Shown here one piece after another: positions 1-12,243 of a DNA stretch of 64,000 nucleotides (position 1 is its first letter; every line of letters begins with the position of its first letter). Under the pieces are notes generated by a model. That model saw only the letters and a program-made list of their open reading frames with translations, was not told the origin of the DNA and searched no databases. The translations under genes were made by a program, and so were the position numbers. Source of the DNA: Otis tarda (Eukaryota > Chordata > Aves > Otidiformes > Otididae); the NCBI GenBank assembly GCA_026413225.1, contig CM048554.1, positions 4,852,001-4,916,000 of the forward strand, written 5' to 3'.

Positions 1-1204
1 CCACGGAGAAAAGCTGGGGATGGACAATGGAGCAAGCCATGAACAAACACTTCTGCTTGCTGCCTAGATCTGGAGATAGCAGAGACCCTGCAGTAGTGGC
101 CAAAAATAATCACTCCCTTGTAATTGTTGCTCTCCGGATTTGCTGGGAGCACGGAGTTGCTTGATGTCCTTAGCTCGTTTCTTGGGAATGCCAAACGGTG
201 GATGTCCCCAGCTGGTAGCTCTCACAGACATCACAGATTTTTTCCAGCTGTACAGTGGTGGCATTCCTCCTGGCTCTGCGGTTCAAGAGAAAAAGGTATA
301 AATGAAATACGTGGGAATAGCCACACTGGGTCAGACCACCGCTCCACCTGGCCTCTCTTCTTGTCTTCAATGGAGACCATGAGCGGACTCTTAGGAAAAA
401 CCACTAAAACCTGTGTGGGGTCACAGCCAAGATCTAGTCCCCACTGTGATGGTGCTGCACAAAGCTTCTCCAGAGCTGCAGGAGTACAAGGACAAAGCCT
501 TACTCTACAGTTGCAACTTGCCCTGGCAAAATCTGTGCCTCTCCTTTTTCTACCACCTGCTCAGTTCACATGCCCTGTGTTGGTTCCTGGTGCAGCTGCT
601 CTTTAGGTAGGCTGCAGTGGAAATGCTCAGGTTCGTGCCAATAGTTCATCTCATGAAGTTATGAATCCCCAACGTCAAAAGAAACCCGCTGCTGAATGCC
701 GAGATTTCAGGATACAACCATAACACACAGCGCTATATTTCATTTCTTTAACAAGTGCTGAATATGCAAAGGCTCCTTTCCCAGCTTCTGTCTCTATCTT
801 GGAAGGTAGGGAAGAGCTGCATGTATAATTATTTTCAGATGCCAGCCACTTTATTGATTATCTGAGCGGGATGCACAAATAATGGCAGCTAATGCCAGGA
901 GCAGAGATCGAATGAAGCTCACTCCCCTTTTTGGGAAAAGCGGAACTAAAACCAACCATATGAATGGGTCATTGAAAACAGGCTGGAATATATTCCCTGT
1001 AGTCATTCCGAAAGTTCAAGGGCAGGGGAAAATTAAAAAAAAAAAAAAAAGAAAAAGAAAGCAGCTGTCTCTGTGTTCACTAAATTTCTAATATCTGAAA
1101 GTGCTTAAAAAAAACACATACGCACTTTTTTTTTTTCATACAATCATGGAAAAACACACTAAGCTCTTGACTCAATGGTTTTGTTTTTCCAGTGAGTCCC
1201 TTCC
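1..1204. other. non-coding DNA, no gene seen
   Basis: Short open frames on both strands overlap one another and resemble no protein family I know. The stretch contains a 16-nt A run at 1035-1050 followed by purine-rich sequence, and one copy (652-671) of a 20-nt exact direct repeat whose partner is at 2380-2399. I see no CR1, LTR or RNA gene here. Confidence 0.6.
652..671 (+). repeat. 20-nt exact direct repeat, copy 1
   Basis: CATGAAGTTATGAATCCCCA occurs here and again at 2380-2399 in the same orientation. The flanking sequence diverges at once on both sides. A 13-nt core (TTATGAATCCCCA) appears a third time at 42292-42304. The origin is unknown; it could be a remnant of an old interspersed repeat or a coincidence. 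Confidence 0.8.
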
Positions 1205-1450
1205 AGGTTCCACACGCCATCTCATAGTCACGTCTGCTGGGCGAGCTTCGAGCGAGCAAACTTTAGAAGAGCTCGGTGATTTTGCCACATTGAGTTTCAA
1301 GTATCGGCTTGCTGGAAGCGCGGCGGAGAGGGAGGAGGGAGAGAAGCGGCGTGAGCTTTGCCAACACACCTGCACAAGCTTTGGGCTCTCCTGGACACTC
1401 TACGCGCTAATGATGTATAACCTGTAGAGCCTGGCAACGCGCTCGCTGAA
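1205..1450. promoter_or_regulatory. CpG-rich patch, possible regulatory element
   Basis: About 17 CpG dinucleotides fall within roughly 245 bp, including clusters around 1319-1352 (GCGCGGCGG, then GCGGCG) and 1404-1445 (ACGCGC, then ACGCGCTCGC). The surrounding kilobases are AT-rich and CpG-poor. Clusters like this in vertebrate genomes often mark promoters or unmethylated regulatory elements. It is too short to be a classical CpG island. No exon or convincing TATA box is attached to it, so its function is inference only. Confidence 0.3.
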
Positions 1451-4400
1451 GACTATAACAGACAGACTGTGCATGCCTCTGATTTTTAATTTCTTCAAAC
1501 AAGTAATAAACCGCTCCCCCTCCCTCAACTCTGTGCTGTAGGTAAATGCTTAGGGTGGAAACTGAGATGGGTTCAGCTGGGCAAAGTTTCTACCAAGGTA
1601 AGGAACAAATGACAATTTAATTACGGTATTTTAGGTCCATGTAATTCCTCTTCTAAAGCAAGAGGGAGGAGAAAAAAGCTAAAAGAAAGACGGAGTTCAT
1701 TTCAGCTCCAATGTTCTGCTAATTTTTCTTTTGACTATTAGAGATGCAGCTGGATCCTATTTCTAAATCCACTTTCAAATTTGCTTGAATTAAAATCCCA
1801 GATCACTGCTGTGTTTTTAAATTGAAGCGTGCATAGAAGCCAAGGTTTATATTGCAGTTTCTGGAGTTATGGAATGAGGAGCTCCAATAGAAGAAGTGTG
1901 TTGTATGCCTGAGTCCTGGGGAAAAGAAGGAAGAAAAAAAAAAAAAAAAAGGAGGTTGCCATCAGTGTTATTTGGAATTAGAGCTCACTTGTAGAATAAA
2001 TAGCCTTGAAGTTTATCCACGGGGCTACATTTTACATTCGGTTCCACCCCCTGGAACTGGGGGGTATGGAAGTGCAAAGGCTGTCATGGTGGAGAGGTAG
2101 GAAAGGGAAGTGTGATTTAATTAAAAAGCATGGATATTTTTGAACTTTCATCTGAAATTTTAAAATTCCCCCATTAGTTTGAGGCTTATTTTAATAAGAA
2201 ATTCACTTTCTGACTTAAAATAGCACAGTAAGACTGCCCTTGCTTTGAAATACCTGTGCTTTCTCTATTGCTGCCTGAATCCCAGTCTAAAAGCGGACGT
2301 TTCTCCTCCAGCATCCTGTTTGTGTCTAAATCCAATAGCATAGCCTTAGACTTTGCCACCTGGAAAACACCGTAACTCACATGAAGTTATGAATCCCCAT
2401 ATTCTCTGGGCTTTCATATCTGCCATGACAATTTTCAGCCACGGCCAGGCGAAGCCAGCCAGCTAGCCAGTATTTCTGGAAAATGAACAGACTAATCATT
2501 TCCAATAGCGGGACACGATTATGATATAATTGCAGCAGTTTACGTTGACATCCAAGAGGACGGCTCTGAGCCAACAATTGGAATAAAGGCTCCACCCATC
2601 TACCACCCAAATGTAAACAAGCCAGCATGGTTAAAGAGAGGGCTAGAAGACAGCGCTCTCCTTCAGCTGTGTTGTGGTATGATTGCCAAGTTGCCACACA
2701 ACCTTCCTTGCTGGGCAATTTATCTGGCCGTAAACTGACCCATACCTCACACAGAAAGTTCAGCGGCTTCTTTCAGTTTCAGCTTCTTTTTAAACAGGGC
2801 TGGAAGTGCAATGTTGTCAGTAAAAGAAGGAGGTTGTATTTTGGAGAATGGGTGTTGTAGGGTCACGGCTTAAACCTGTTAAGTACCTAAAATCCAGCTC
2901 AGCCTGAGCCACGATTGGCACCATTGTAGCGTGTACATGTTACTGCCAGCACAGATCAGGGAATACCTGCAAAGGGGAAGGAAGCCTATATGAATACAGC
3001 TGGAGATTAGGTGAATTAAACTGATAGATTTTTACAAAATATTGGGGAGTGGCTCCTTTGCTGATGGGTGATTGAAAATCCAGATGTGAATTTGAGAAGT
3101 TTGATGTGAAGGGAAACTGGGGTAGGTCTTCGGTTGAAATAAATCCATGTAACAGTTTTGATGCTGAGCAAAATCAGCTAGTTTACACGGGCTTTGTGAA
3201 CTATTAGCACCTTTCAGAACAGAATTTCTTGCAGGAGAAACATAAAGTTTTTTCTTTCAGCAATACTGGAGTCAATCTCACTCCACTGAGAGGGTTTCCC
3301 CCATTAACAGAAAGAGAGAGAACAAAGCTGTCTGTCTGCATAGGGGAGGTCTTGAGAAGAGCCTTAAAATTACCCTTATAACTAACTTCCTTTCCTCTCT
3401 CCAAGTTAGCCTAAATTTGACTAAATTAAACTATTTCCCAAATTACATTTTCAATAAATTCATGACCCTGAATGAAACAGCATCTGCTGCTCACTGACAC
3501 ACCTTTGTGCGCAATGGTCAATCCATTCCTCCTGATAGTGTCACCAGGAGAAAATGGGTGCTGCTCAGCTTCAAGTTCTCACTCCTAAACATGAGACTAT
3601 CTTGGCCTGAGTGTGGCGTGTGTCTGCATCTCTGGATATCACAAACCTCCTCAAAATGGCTGGCTAAAAGGAGGAAGCTCTCATGGAGGCTGGAGCAGCT
3701 AATACGAGCGGAGGATCTGGCCCGTGAACGCTTGCACCTGTGGTGCGAGGACAAATAAAGGCCCATGCTCCAAAGCATGGTGAGCTCCCAGTCTCCTAAA
3801 GCTGTATGAAATCCCATTTCCTTTCTAGTCGTGCTAAACGTAAAAACAGAAACAAAGACATGCACCTAAATAAACAGAAAATCACAGACAGCAGAAGGGA
3901 AGGGAGGCCCTAGTACAGGTCGTACGCCAACTAGTACAGAGAGATGTTTTCTATTTGTGGTTCTTCGTGTGAGACCTTGCCATATCATGTGGACAAGAAT
4001 GTGAGTGGGAGACTTGTTGGACAATGTTGATTTTACAAATGTCTCACGATTGCAGAAACACCTGCTTTATATTATTTTTCTTACTGGTCCACAACAAAAT
4101 TCCACGCTGGTCAACAGTTCTCAGCAGGCCTCATTTTCTTCCTTCTCTGTGGATGACTTAAGTCACTGGTTTCTGAATCCTAGGCCACCACGAGATCACA
4201 CCTGAACTTCATTGAGTAGGAGGGAGAACACAGAAGGGCACTTATGTGCAGAATCATGCCAAAATGTTGGCTAGAGGACCAAAACCCTGTGAGATTGCTT
4301 ACCATCAGGTGGGGGAAAGGGGACAGGAGGGTTACCCAGGCCAAATGGACGGATCTGTAAGACCCATCTGTTTTCACCATGAAAACCTCACAGCCCACAC

Positions 4401-4489
4401 CTATGCAACACACACCGCTGCAGCCACCACAAGTTATTACTCTTGGTCTCCACCGCTTCCTGTAAAGCTGTAACGGGTCTGAAACAGTG
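1451..4489. other. non-coding DNA, no gene seen
   Basis: A 17-nt A run lies at 1934-1950 and the second copy of the 20-nt direct repeat at 2380-2399. Open frames near 2377-2718 (minus), 3518-3865 (minus) and 4180-4518 (minus) are each opposed or overlapped by other frames, have no recognisable domains, and look like chance frames. Confidence 0.6.
2380..2399 (+). repeat. 20-nt exact direct repeat, copy 2
   Basis: Identical to 652-671 over 20 nt, 1.73 kb downstream and in the same orientation. The sequence is not low complexity, so an exact 20-mer pair within 64 kb is unlikely by chance. Confidence 0.8.
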
Positions 4490-4546
4490 TCCAATGAAAC
4501 CAAAGGGAGCCTTTCCATTAACTCGATGGGCTCTGGATCAGGCCCA
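4490..4546. repeat. ancient palindromic interspersed-repeat relic
   Basis: The segment ends in CTCTGGATCAGGCCC after TTTCCATTAACTCGATGGG. From memory this matches a diverged palindromic repeat pattern common in turtle, crocodilian and bird genomes (a 'gggcctgatcc ... attgacttcaatggg ... ggatcaggccc' arrangement). Only one arm plus part of the centre is recognisable. The family name is uncertain and no transposase is present. Confidence 0.4.
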
Positions 4547-6482
4547 ACATCTGTTTGGCCCTCTCTTTACACAGCGCAGCCAATTTATTCTTTATCCATT
4601 CCTGGACCTCTCTCTCCTATAGCGCCCATATTTTTCCTACTTATGGTTGTCATTAGTTACACTAAGCACCACTCCCAGGAAGAGACCATCCCCACCCCTT
4701 TGGCAGCCAAGCCCTTGGTGTGGCATGGCTACGAATGCTGCCCCAACTCCTTATCATTCCAGCACAATAACAATCTCTCCTTCCTCCTTCTTCACATTTC
4801 CAGGCCACCCCTTCAAGCTGCCAAGCTCTTCCTACTCTTCTCTTCCCACTAAGGATGCGGCTGATTGTGCCATCTGTTGTATCGTAAACCTGGCCAAGAA
4901 TCAATGCAAGAATCAAGCAGAAAGGTCCAAGAGCCTGTAACACACCTCGAGAGCATTGTCAGACCAGGAGCAGGCTCTCTGAAGAGACATTTCCCATGTT
5001 GGTTGAGGACAACTGAGGCAATGGCTTCCCTGGTGATCCAGAATACGAGGGAGAACAGCCAACAGGCAACTCCACATCTTATATTGAGATCCAGAGCTAG
5101 AGTAAAAGACCTGGCAGTAATTCTCCAAAGCGTCTGTATAAGACCATCCTTAGGTCTCCTCAAGTATGAACATATACATTGTGCCAGTTCACAGCTCCTC
5201 AGTTTCCAACCACTCTCACTAAATTTGCGATGCACATTGTAGAGACTATGATGGGACCAGGCACAGGTCTTTTCTAGGTCCCATGCTCACAGCAATAGCA
5301 CTGGGCTGTGAGACACTGTCCATTCACAGGGCAATACACAATATTAATTTTTTTTATGCCTTCGCTGAAGCCTTGGATTCCAGGGTCATTTTTCACCTGT
5401 CACACATGGATACCTTTGCCATGAAATGCATGTCATCGCTAAGTAGACCAACAGCCTTTGTTGAGAAGCTGAGCAGCTTCTTACAGCAAGCAAAACAGGT
5501 GTCCAGTGTTAAATCTATATATTCTTTCAGACATGGAGCTGCAGAGTCATCTGGGGCACTGTCATTGTGCAAGTGAGGATCCCATGCAAAAACACCCCCT
5601 TCAACACACCCCGAAATCACATGGGTTTGAAAATGCGAGTGTGATGCCTGAGGCCAGTTGTGCGGCCTGGCAGGCTGCTGGCACTGTGCATAGGCACATC
5701 TGCATGTCAGGTAGTTACTCATCCCTGCATACTTCCCTGATAAAATCTGGATTGCCTAAAGCTGGTATTTTCACTCCAGTTTCCTTATCAAGGTATTTAC
5801 CACCTCCTGTCTGTGCCTTGCAGACTGAAGGTGTTAAATATTCCCTTACTCTCTCTGCGGTACGGTGAGCTCCAGCATGTAGGAGCTGCCGTACAGGATG
5901 GGATTTTTAAACCCACTGGAGCAGGCAGGCTGCTGGCCTGGCCCTGATAGCATCTCACCCTGTTTGTACCTGGGACGTTGCTCTTTTGATCCTCATGCTG
6001 GCTTTCTGCAGCTGGCGGGCTCCTTCCTGTGTTTTGAGGTGTTTGTTGTGGTGTTTTCTGGTCGTCCCTGATTGCATTTTGAAAGCTGTTGTCTCCTGTG
6101 GAGGATTCTACCCTGGTGTAGCTGTTGTAGAGCTGCATGAAGAGAAGGATAGTTTGGGATGAAGTTATCTCAGGAATAGCAGAAGTATGTATGGCACCTT
6201 TATATATACACATAACATCTTTTTCTCTCTCCAAAACAGAAAGCATCTCTCTGGCTCTCTAAGAATATTGACATAGCTCTGCGATCACAAATGCAAGCTG
6301 CCCTTGGAAACTTCGAGTAGTTCCTTTCCAAGAGCACCCCATACCTCTTTTGCACCCATTGCCGATACCGATCATCTATTTTAGCCGATGGCTCTCACAC
6401 CCTCCACTTCCCACGTGAGAGAACATCACTCTGAACCCTGCACAGGGTGTCCTCGATAGCTGTGCTCTTCCCCTCCAAGCTC
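4547..6482. other. non-coding DNA, no gene seen
   Basis: Several 90-150-codon frames overlap on opposite strands (for example 4849-5235 minus, 4865-5242 plus and 5797-6246 minus). None has a recognisable domain, a repeated family signature or a convincing start context. I could not place this stretch in any repeat family. Confidence 0.55.
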
Positions 6483-6491
6483 TATAAAAGG
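6483..6491 (+). promoter_or_regulatory. TATA-box-like motif (TATAAAAGG)
   Basis: TATAAAAGG is a near-ideal match to the vertebrate TATA consensus and is followed by purine-rich sequence. Upstream is a short C/T-rich stretch (about 6466-6480). No open frame or splice structure downstream suggests a gene, so this could be a chance match. Confidence 0.2.
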
Positions 6492-9389
6492 GCAAAAAGA
6501 GGGACAGGTTTTGAAACACAGCATCTTAAAAATCATTAATTTCCTTGAGGAAAAATATTATTTGATTACCTGTTGGGGAAACCTCAGCAACAGATCCATT
6601 TCAGTTTGATTTCACAAACATGGTAAATATTTCCTCAGTTTAAGAACAACATTTGTGGAGATTGATCAGCTGGGTCCACATTGCATTGGGGGAGGACATA
6701 GGTTATTTTGGGATGCTGATTCTACAAACAACGCTGTCCTGAACAACTCATGTGAGCATTACAGTATAGGAATATAGCTTGGTGTCAGTCAGAGCTAAAA
6801 GGAAATATTTTGTCTAAATTCAAACAGAATGAAATGAGATGCAATTTGATTTCAGAAATACCGCCAAATTATTTTAGTTAAAAAAAAAATATAGAGTTTG
6901 TCAGACTTCATATAAAAAGATTTTCTTCTGTCATTTCTGCTCCATTTTTTTAATTGCTGTTTGTGATATAGATTTCTAAATTGCTTGAAAATTCTGTCTT
7001 GACACAGGCTGGATGAAGACAGAGTGATCTCCCCAGGTGCCTTTCCTAGGGTAACTACCCAGCTGTTACCAGCCTGAGAAAACTTGTTTAAATCCCACCA
7101 CTGCACCCCCCAATACATGCAATGCTCTTGGGATGCTGGACAACACAACAGGACCCAGGAAAAAGACCCTTATTTTAGAGTATTTAACTCCTCCATGGTC
7201 TTTCTGCTGAAAGATGACAGACTTGGACCTAAGGTTGTTGTTGTCACACTTGACAGCATCCATCCTGGCAAGAGCACTCTGAACCCCACCAGCTTGGCAA
7301 AATGAGCCCTGTCCACTGGCAGCCATGAAGGAGAACCAGGTAGGGTTCACCAGGCTGGTTTTTTCCCCATCACTTCAGTTTTTGGAGGAGCCAGCAGTGA
7401 AATAAGAGGTGACTGCATATCTGAGGCAATGTTAATTAGGTGCCAATTGCAATGAAGACATGATGACCTGGGTTTCCACAGGAGCTGGCTGCTTAGAATC
7501 ATGTCCTGCATCCAGGCTGTAACTCGCTTTGCATCCTCCCTCCTGTTGGCATTAAGACTAACGAGACTAAAACCAGCTTGAGATGTGCCTGCTCTTTCTG
7601 CGGTTTCTCCTCAGACTCTCTTAGGTGCTGTGATTTTTTTTTTTTTTTTTGGAGGTGCTGTGCACCTGCTGCAACCCCTGTCCGGGTGCAGGGTATCCAG
7701 ATCATGAGGAGGAGCAATTCCTGAGAGGCCTTGAGCAAGAAGCACGGGAAAGCAGATGCTTTGCAAAGCGCTGATCCGCCATTTTGTCCCGTCCTGCAAC
7801 CTCCAAAGACAGCGCGCAAGAACAAAACCTAGGGAACCATGTAGTGCAAGACAGCAACCCAAAAATTACTCCTGTAGTGAAGAAACCACATAATATATTC
7901 AAGATGTCAGAGGTTAGCCGTGGTGCATGTGAATCATGCTGCAAATACCTCACCTTTAACTTCACCATCGTAATTAGATTACAAAGTTTTTATTATGGTT
8001 TTAAATTCTGCCTTTATGGGTTGCTGCCCAGCTGTGCACTTAAATCTGGTTTTATCACACTTTCTGAGCTCATCACATTTAATTCTGCCCCTACGACGCT
8101 GGATTAACTTTAAGGGTCGCTGAAGTCAGAAGTCACTCACCCTTGCCCTACTAATGGATTCACACCATCCCCACGCGGCCCTGAGGAGCGATGCATACAG
8201 TAAACTATATTTATTGGCACGGTGGAGGGAAAGGGGCACTGGGATTGTTTATTTATTTACTCCACCGCTGTGCTTAGCTATCAGGATATTTGCACAGATT
8301 ACGGCATGGACGAGATGTTGTTTACCTCCTTGTTGCAAGGAAATCTCAGCAGCACTGGTCTGAGAGCTAAACGGGAGAATATTGAGCTCTGCCTGTGAGA
8401 AACAGATGGCTGATTAATGAGAGATACCAAACCTATGTCATCTGAGGAACTGATCAATTGTCTCCATTCAAAAATCCAGAAATCGTACCTTGCCGTCACA
8501 CTCACTCCTGCCAGAAAGCTCAGACCTGTTATTTTATGGATCCTGTCTCCAGAAGAATGAAAAACCACCATTTTTTTTTCTAAAGGTGACTTCTTCATTG
8601 TTTTCTGTCATCAAGAAAGAAGGGCAAGGCATGAAGGAAACTCTTCATCTAAATGACATTCCTCCCCAGGTTTTACCTCAAACTTTTTTTTCTTTGACCA
8701 GCAAAGATTAGATGAGTTGGTGGTAGATACCACCTAAACAAGACGATTCCTTGCCCTGAAAAATTCAGCATGTAAATGGGTACAAGTAAAGGGGAAATAA
8801 TATTTTTTTTCTATTAAAAAAACCAGAGAAATTAGGTACTGAACATCCAAGCGATTTACATGAAATCACAGAGGGAATCTGAAAGGGATCTGGGAAATAA
8901 AACTAGCTCCGGTGGAAAGGTCATTTCTCTCTTTCTTGCAGGGGTACTTGGAACAGAATTAGAACAGACCTGAACTAGATATGGACAGCAAGGACTTTAA
9001 TGAAAAATAGAGGGCAAAATTCATCACTGAGTAATGCCATGACAATTTTTGACCTTTGCCATTCAGTGACTAGACAACATTTTTGGAACCAAAGTTAATG
9101 ATCTTCGGCAATATACAACCTTCTCCCAAGGAATGTGTGGTGATTAGGGCAAAGAATTTCACATGGTCACAAAATATCTATCTCAGAGTCCTGGGCTTAT
9201 AAAATACTCTGTTTCCTCCATTAATTGTGTCCACGTGGAGCTGTAACTAAGTAGCTGAAACAAATAAAACCAAAGTAATATTGTTTCCTTTTAAAATATT
9301 TCACTTAATTTGTGGAAGAGGTTTGGGCTCATTAAAAATAGACCATCTCCCATGAGGGCCTTTTTCCTTTTCTTCTCCAAGTCTCTCAA
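6492..9389. other. non-coding DNA, no gene seen
   Basis: The stretch contains a poly-T tract (7634-7650) bracketed by a 10-nt direct repeat and otherwise ordinary AT-rich DNA. Overlapping frames near 7499-7968 on the minus strand run through the poly-T complement and are not credible genes. Confidence 0.55.
7623..7662. repeat. poly-T tract bracketed by 10-nt direct repeats
   Basis: AGGTGCTGTG occurs at 7623-7632 and again at 7653-7662 around a 17-T run (7634-7650). This is what a tiny minus-strand retroposition of little more than an A tail, with its target-site duplication, would look like. A local slippage duplication could also produce it. Confidence 0.6.
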
Positions 9390-9663
9390 CCAATCATTAC
9401 TAATGTGTATAGCAGCACGCTCCTCCTCGGCACAGCCCTGGCTGGAGCCACGCTCTCGTTTGACTCAGCAGCTCCTGTGGTGCTCGGCAGCGAGGGCAGG
9501 CAGCGCTCATTTGGCTAAGCAAAGCGAGGCCTCAGTGTCTTCAGATGCGTCATTGCTCCGAGATGAACAGTCGGTGTCGCTGACTAAAATGTCCTCCTTC
9601 CTGCTCTCCAGCTCATTAGGAAACTCCTCTCGTTCCTACCATGTAAAGAATCGGCTATCGTGA
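9390..9663. promoter_or_regulatory. motif-rich block, possible enhancer
   Basis: This GC-richer block sits in AT-rich surroundings. It contains TGACTCAGCA at 9461-9470 (AP-1 core extended towards a Maf-type element) and TGCGTCAT at 9546-9553 (CRE/AP-1-like), with several CpGs. A plus-strand frame of 117 codons (9310-9663) spans it but shows no domain, so I do not call it a gene. The enhancer idea rests on motif content only. Confidence 0.25.
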
Positions 9664-11210
9664 TCCACGCTTTTTTTTTTTTATGTGGAAATGACAATAT
9701 GTTCACTGCAACCAAAGGTGCAAGCAACGCCTAGACCTCAGCTAGAGCCTATATAGTTGAAGCTATTTTGCAGGCACTTGGCTTCTTCTAGTGGATCTTT
9801 GTTCCCTAATCTTCCAAAGTAAGCTATGAATCACTTACAGGTGACATAAACTACTGTGTTGTCAACAAAGCGTGACAATTCCTTTCCCTGAGCTAATGTC
9901 AATCACAAAGCAGGGAACAAAGCACACAAGAGCAACCTGGAACAAGGGCGTTAGGCTGCAGGAACAACCTCCAGAAGAGATCAAATGATTCCACAGCTTC
10001 CTTTCCTTAAACATATTTTTTTCACCTTGACCAGAGTATCTTTTCCTCTTAAGTCTACTCCTCCAAAAGAAAGACATCCACAGCCACTACTCTCTCTAAA
10101 CAAAAATGGGAGAAGATCTGGTGATTCCACATAGTTCCTTGCCAAACTCTGCCATTGCTGGTGTGCTCTTATCTGGAAAGTGCTCGCGTTGCATTGCTAC
10201 TGGGGCAATGCCAAGACCCAAGCTTGGATGATAGAAGGATCTAACCAAACGGAGCCAAATACACACGTGTTTGCAGAAGTTACAGGAAGCTTAGGGCAGA
10301 GGTTGAGCCTGTGACCTTCTCTGCACTGCCATATTTCACAAGGCAGTAATGCCCTGTTGGCACCCAATGTCCTTTCCCTTCCCCACTGCTGATGTGACCC
10401 CCAACTCACCAGGTAGCTGGGATAGACGTCACAGTATGTGTGCTTCAGCCCTATTTTACTAAGACATTTCCATAAAATGGGATCCTACGGTCCTTCTCTG
10501 AGTTTCTCCTTCTCTCTTGCAGGCTCCATTGCACTGTAGAAGAATTTATGTCAATGTTACCAGCCAACAACCAAACTGTTCATGAGGGCACCCCAGACAA
10601 AAGATGCAGAGGAGGTTCAGAGCTGCCCCACTGCCAGGTGACTCCAATTCTTATCACTAGTTTTGTTCTCCTTCTAGGGGAGGAGCCACATCTGGAGAAT
10701 TACTGCTGTCCTGCCGTTCACTATGGACACCGCTGGGAACTGGCATATGGTCTCGTAAACTGTGATTAGACCTACAAAGTAAACTCATTATGACCTTTCT
10801 CAAGGTCTTTAAAAACACATTTTCTTAACTGTTATGATTATATTCAAATTCTTTTGTTTTGGTAATAGCAATGTCATCCACATTTTCCCTCTCCCTCCTC
10901 CTTTTTCTGATCATAATCTTTTAGGGATGGCAGAAAAAAATTCACTCCATAACTCTTTTTACTCCCTATGCTCTCCAACTCTGGGCATGAACACACTTCT
11001 CCCGCTAGAAAAACAATATAAATATAAACAGCTTCTCTGTTCTGGATGAGCTGAACATGAAGCACAGGGCTTTTCTGGACCACATTAAAAGGTAACTATT
11101 GTCAGTCTTTCATTAGCATCGTCATCAGTATAATTAATATTAGTATTATTATTGCTTATCTTAGAGCCCCTCTTAGAGATGATAGCCAGGGTCAAGGCTT
11201 GATGACTGTT
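9664..11210. other. non-coding DNA, no gene seen
   Basis: Short scattered frames only. A T run follows immediately at about 9671. No recognisable repeats or RNA genes were seen. Confidence 0.55.
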
Positions 11211-11375
11211 CAGATGCTGTACGTAGTGTGAAGGCAGTCCTTGCCCTCAGCGGCCTGAAATACGTCTGACCAACACAGACAAAACACAGTGCAAGATGTT
11301 GAGTGAGGCACTCTATCAGTGCGAGAACCAGAACCCAGCTCAGTTAATCCTCCATCACTGCCACTCCTCTCCTGC
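11211..11375 (-). repeat. ancient MIR / CR1-L3-like relic
   Basis: On the plus strand the order is: a segment like 'cagtccttgccctcagcggcctgaaat', a run containing 'acacagacaaaacacag', then 'gcgagaaccagaacccagctc' followed by a C/T-rich end. This matches, from memory, the reverse complement of old MIR/L3-type tails common in sauropsids (the 'gaacccaggtctcctgactcc' motif). The copy is strongly diverged, and the exact family cannot be set without a library search. Confidence 0.45.
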
Positions 11376-12243
11376 GCCTCTGCGTCATTTGAATTCTTCC
11401 TTCTGCAGCCTCTGCTGATCATCAACCTGGTTGCACCATGCACCTCTTCTTAATGTGAGGTGCAAAGCCCAGAATTGCCGTTGTTCAGCCCCAGGAAACA
11501 CGCTCCCAGCAACTGACTGGGATGGCAGCGAGGTTTTGCCCAAAATCTTGTCCCCACCTTAAGAGCCACGGGAGAACTTGTGTGGGATGAAGATCTCTGC
11601 CCCGAGTATATTTATTCCAGAGTATAATGCTCTGCTCCAGGCAGGAACGCAGTAGACTTCAAAAGAGCTAATTCAGGATCACCTCTCAGCCCGTAAGAGC
11701 TGAGAGGGAGAGACGGACCTGCCAACTCTGCAAGGACCAGTTTAGGTACTGCAGCACCTGGGAAAACGGCATCTGACCACAGCAGGATCACCCGGCGCGT
11801 CTGAGTCATTCTGGAGTCCTCTGAGGGACAGCGCGCAAAACCTACGTACCTGCCAGAGGGGCCTGTATTGCCTGTATCAGACCTGTAAAGAATGATGTGA
11901 TGTTATTCAATATTTAAAATGTTATGATTGTAACAGAATATCCCAACTCAGATGTATCATGGGAAGCAAAGAGGTAAAAACATCCAGCCGCAGTTCGCTC
12001 CATGACAGGGACTGTGTGTGCAGGCCACGTACGTCTGTACAGGCATTTTCTGGTTCAAGTTTATCAATGCATCATGAACAGAGACACAGACATAAAAACA
12101 TTTGGTTTTAAGGACTGAATCACTTGGCTTTGATAAGATTTCATCTAGATAAAACCAGAATTGATTGACATCTCATATTTCTTGGGTTTAATGAGATCAT
12201 AACTGCGCTTTAATTGGTTTAATTACTAGAACATAATACTACA
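11376..12243. other. non-coding DNA, no gene seen
   Basis: Unique-looking sequence with only short frames. It becomes AT-rich immediately before the CR1 insertion. Confidence 0.55.

Noticed and set aside
5797..6246. A 149-codon minus-strand frame as a gene
   Set aside because: No domain, no splice or promoter context, and overlapped by a plus-strand frame. Length is compatible with chance.
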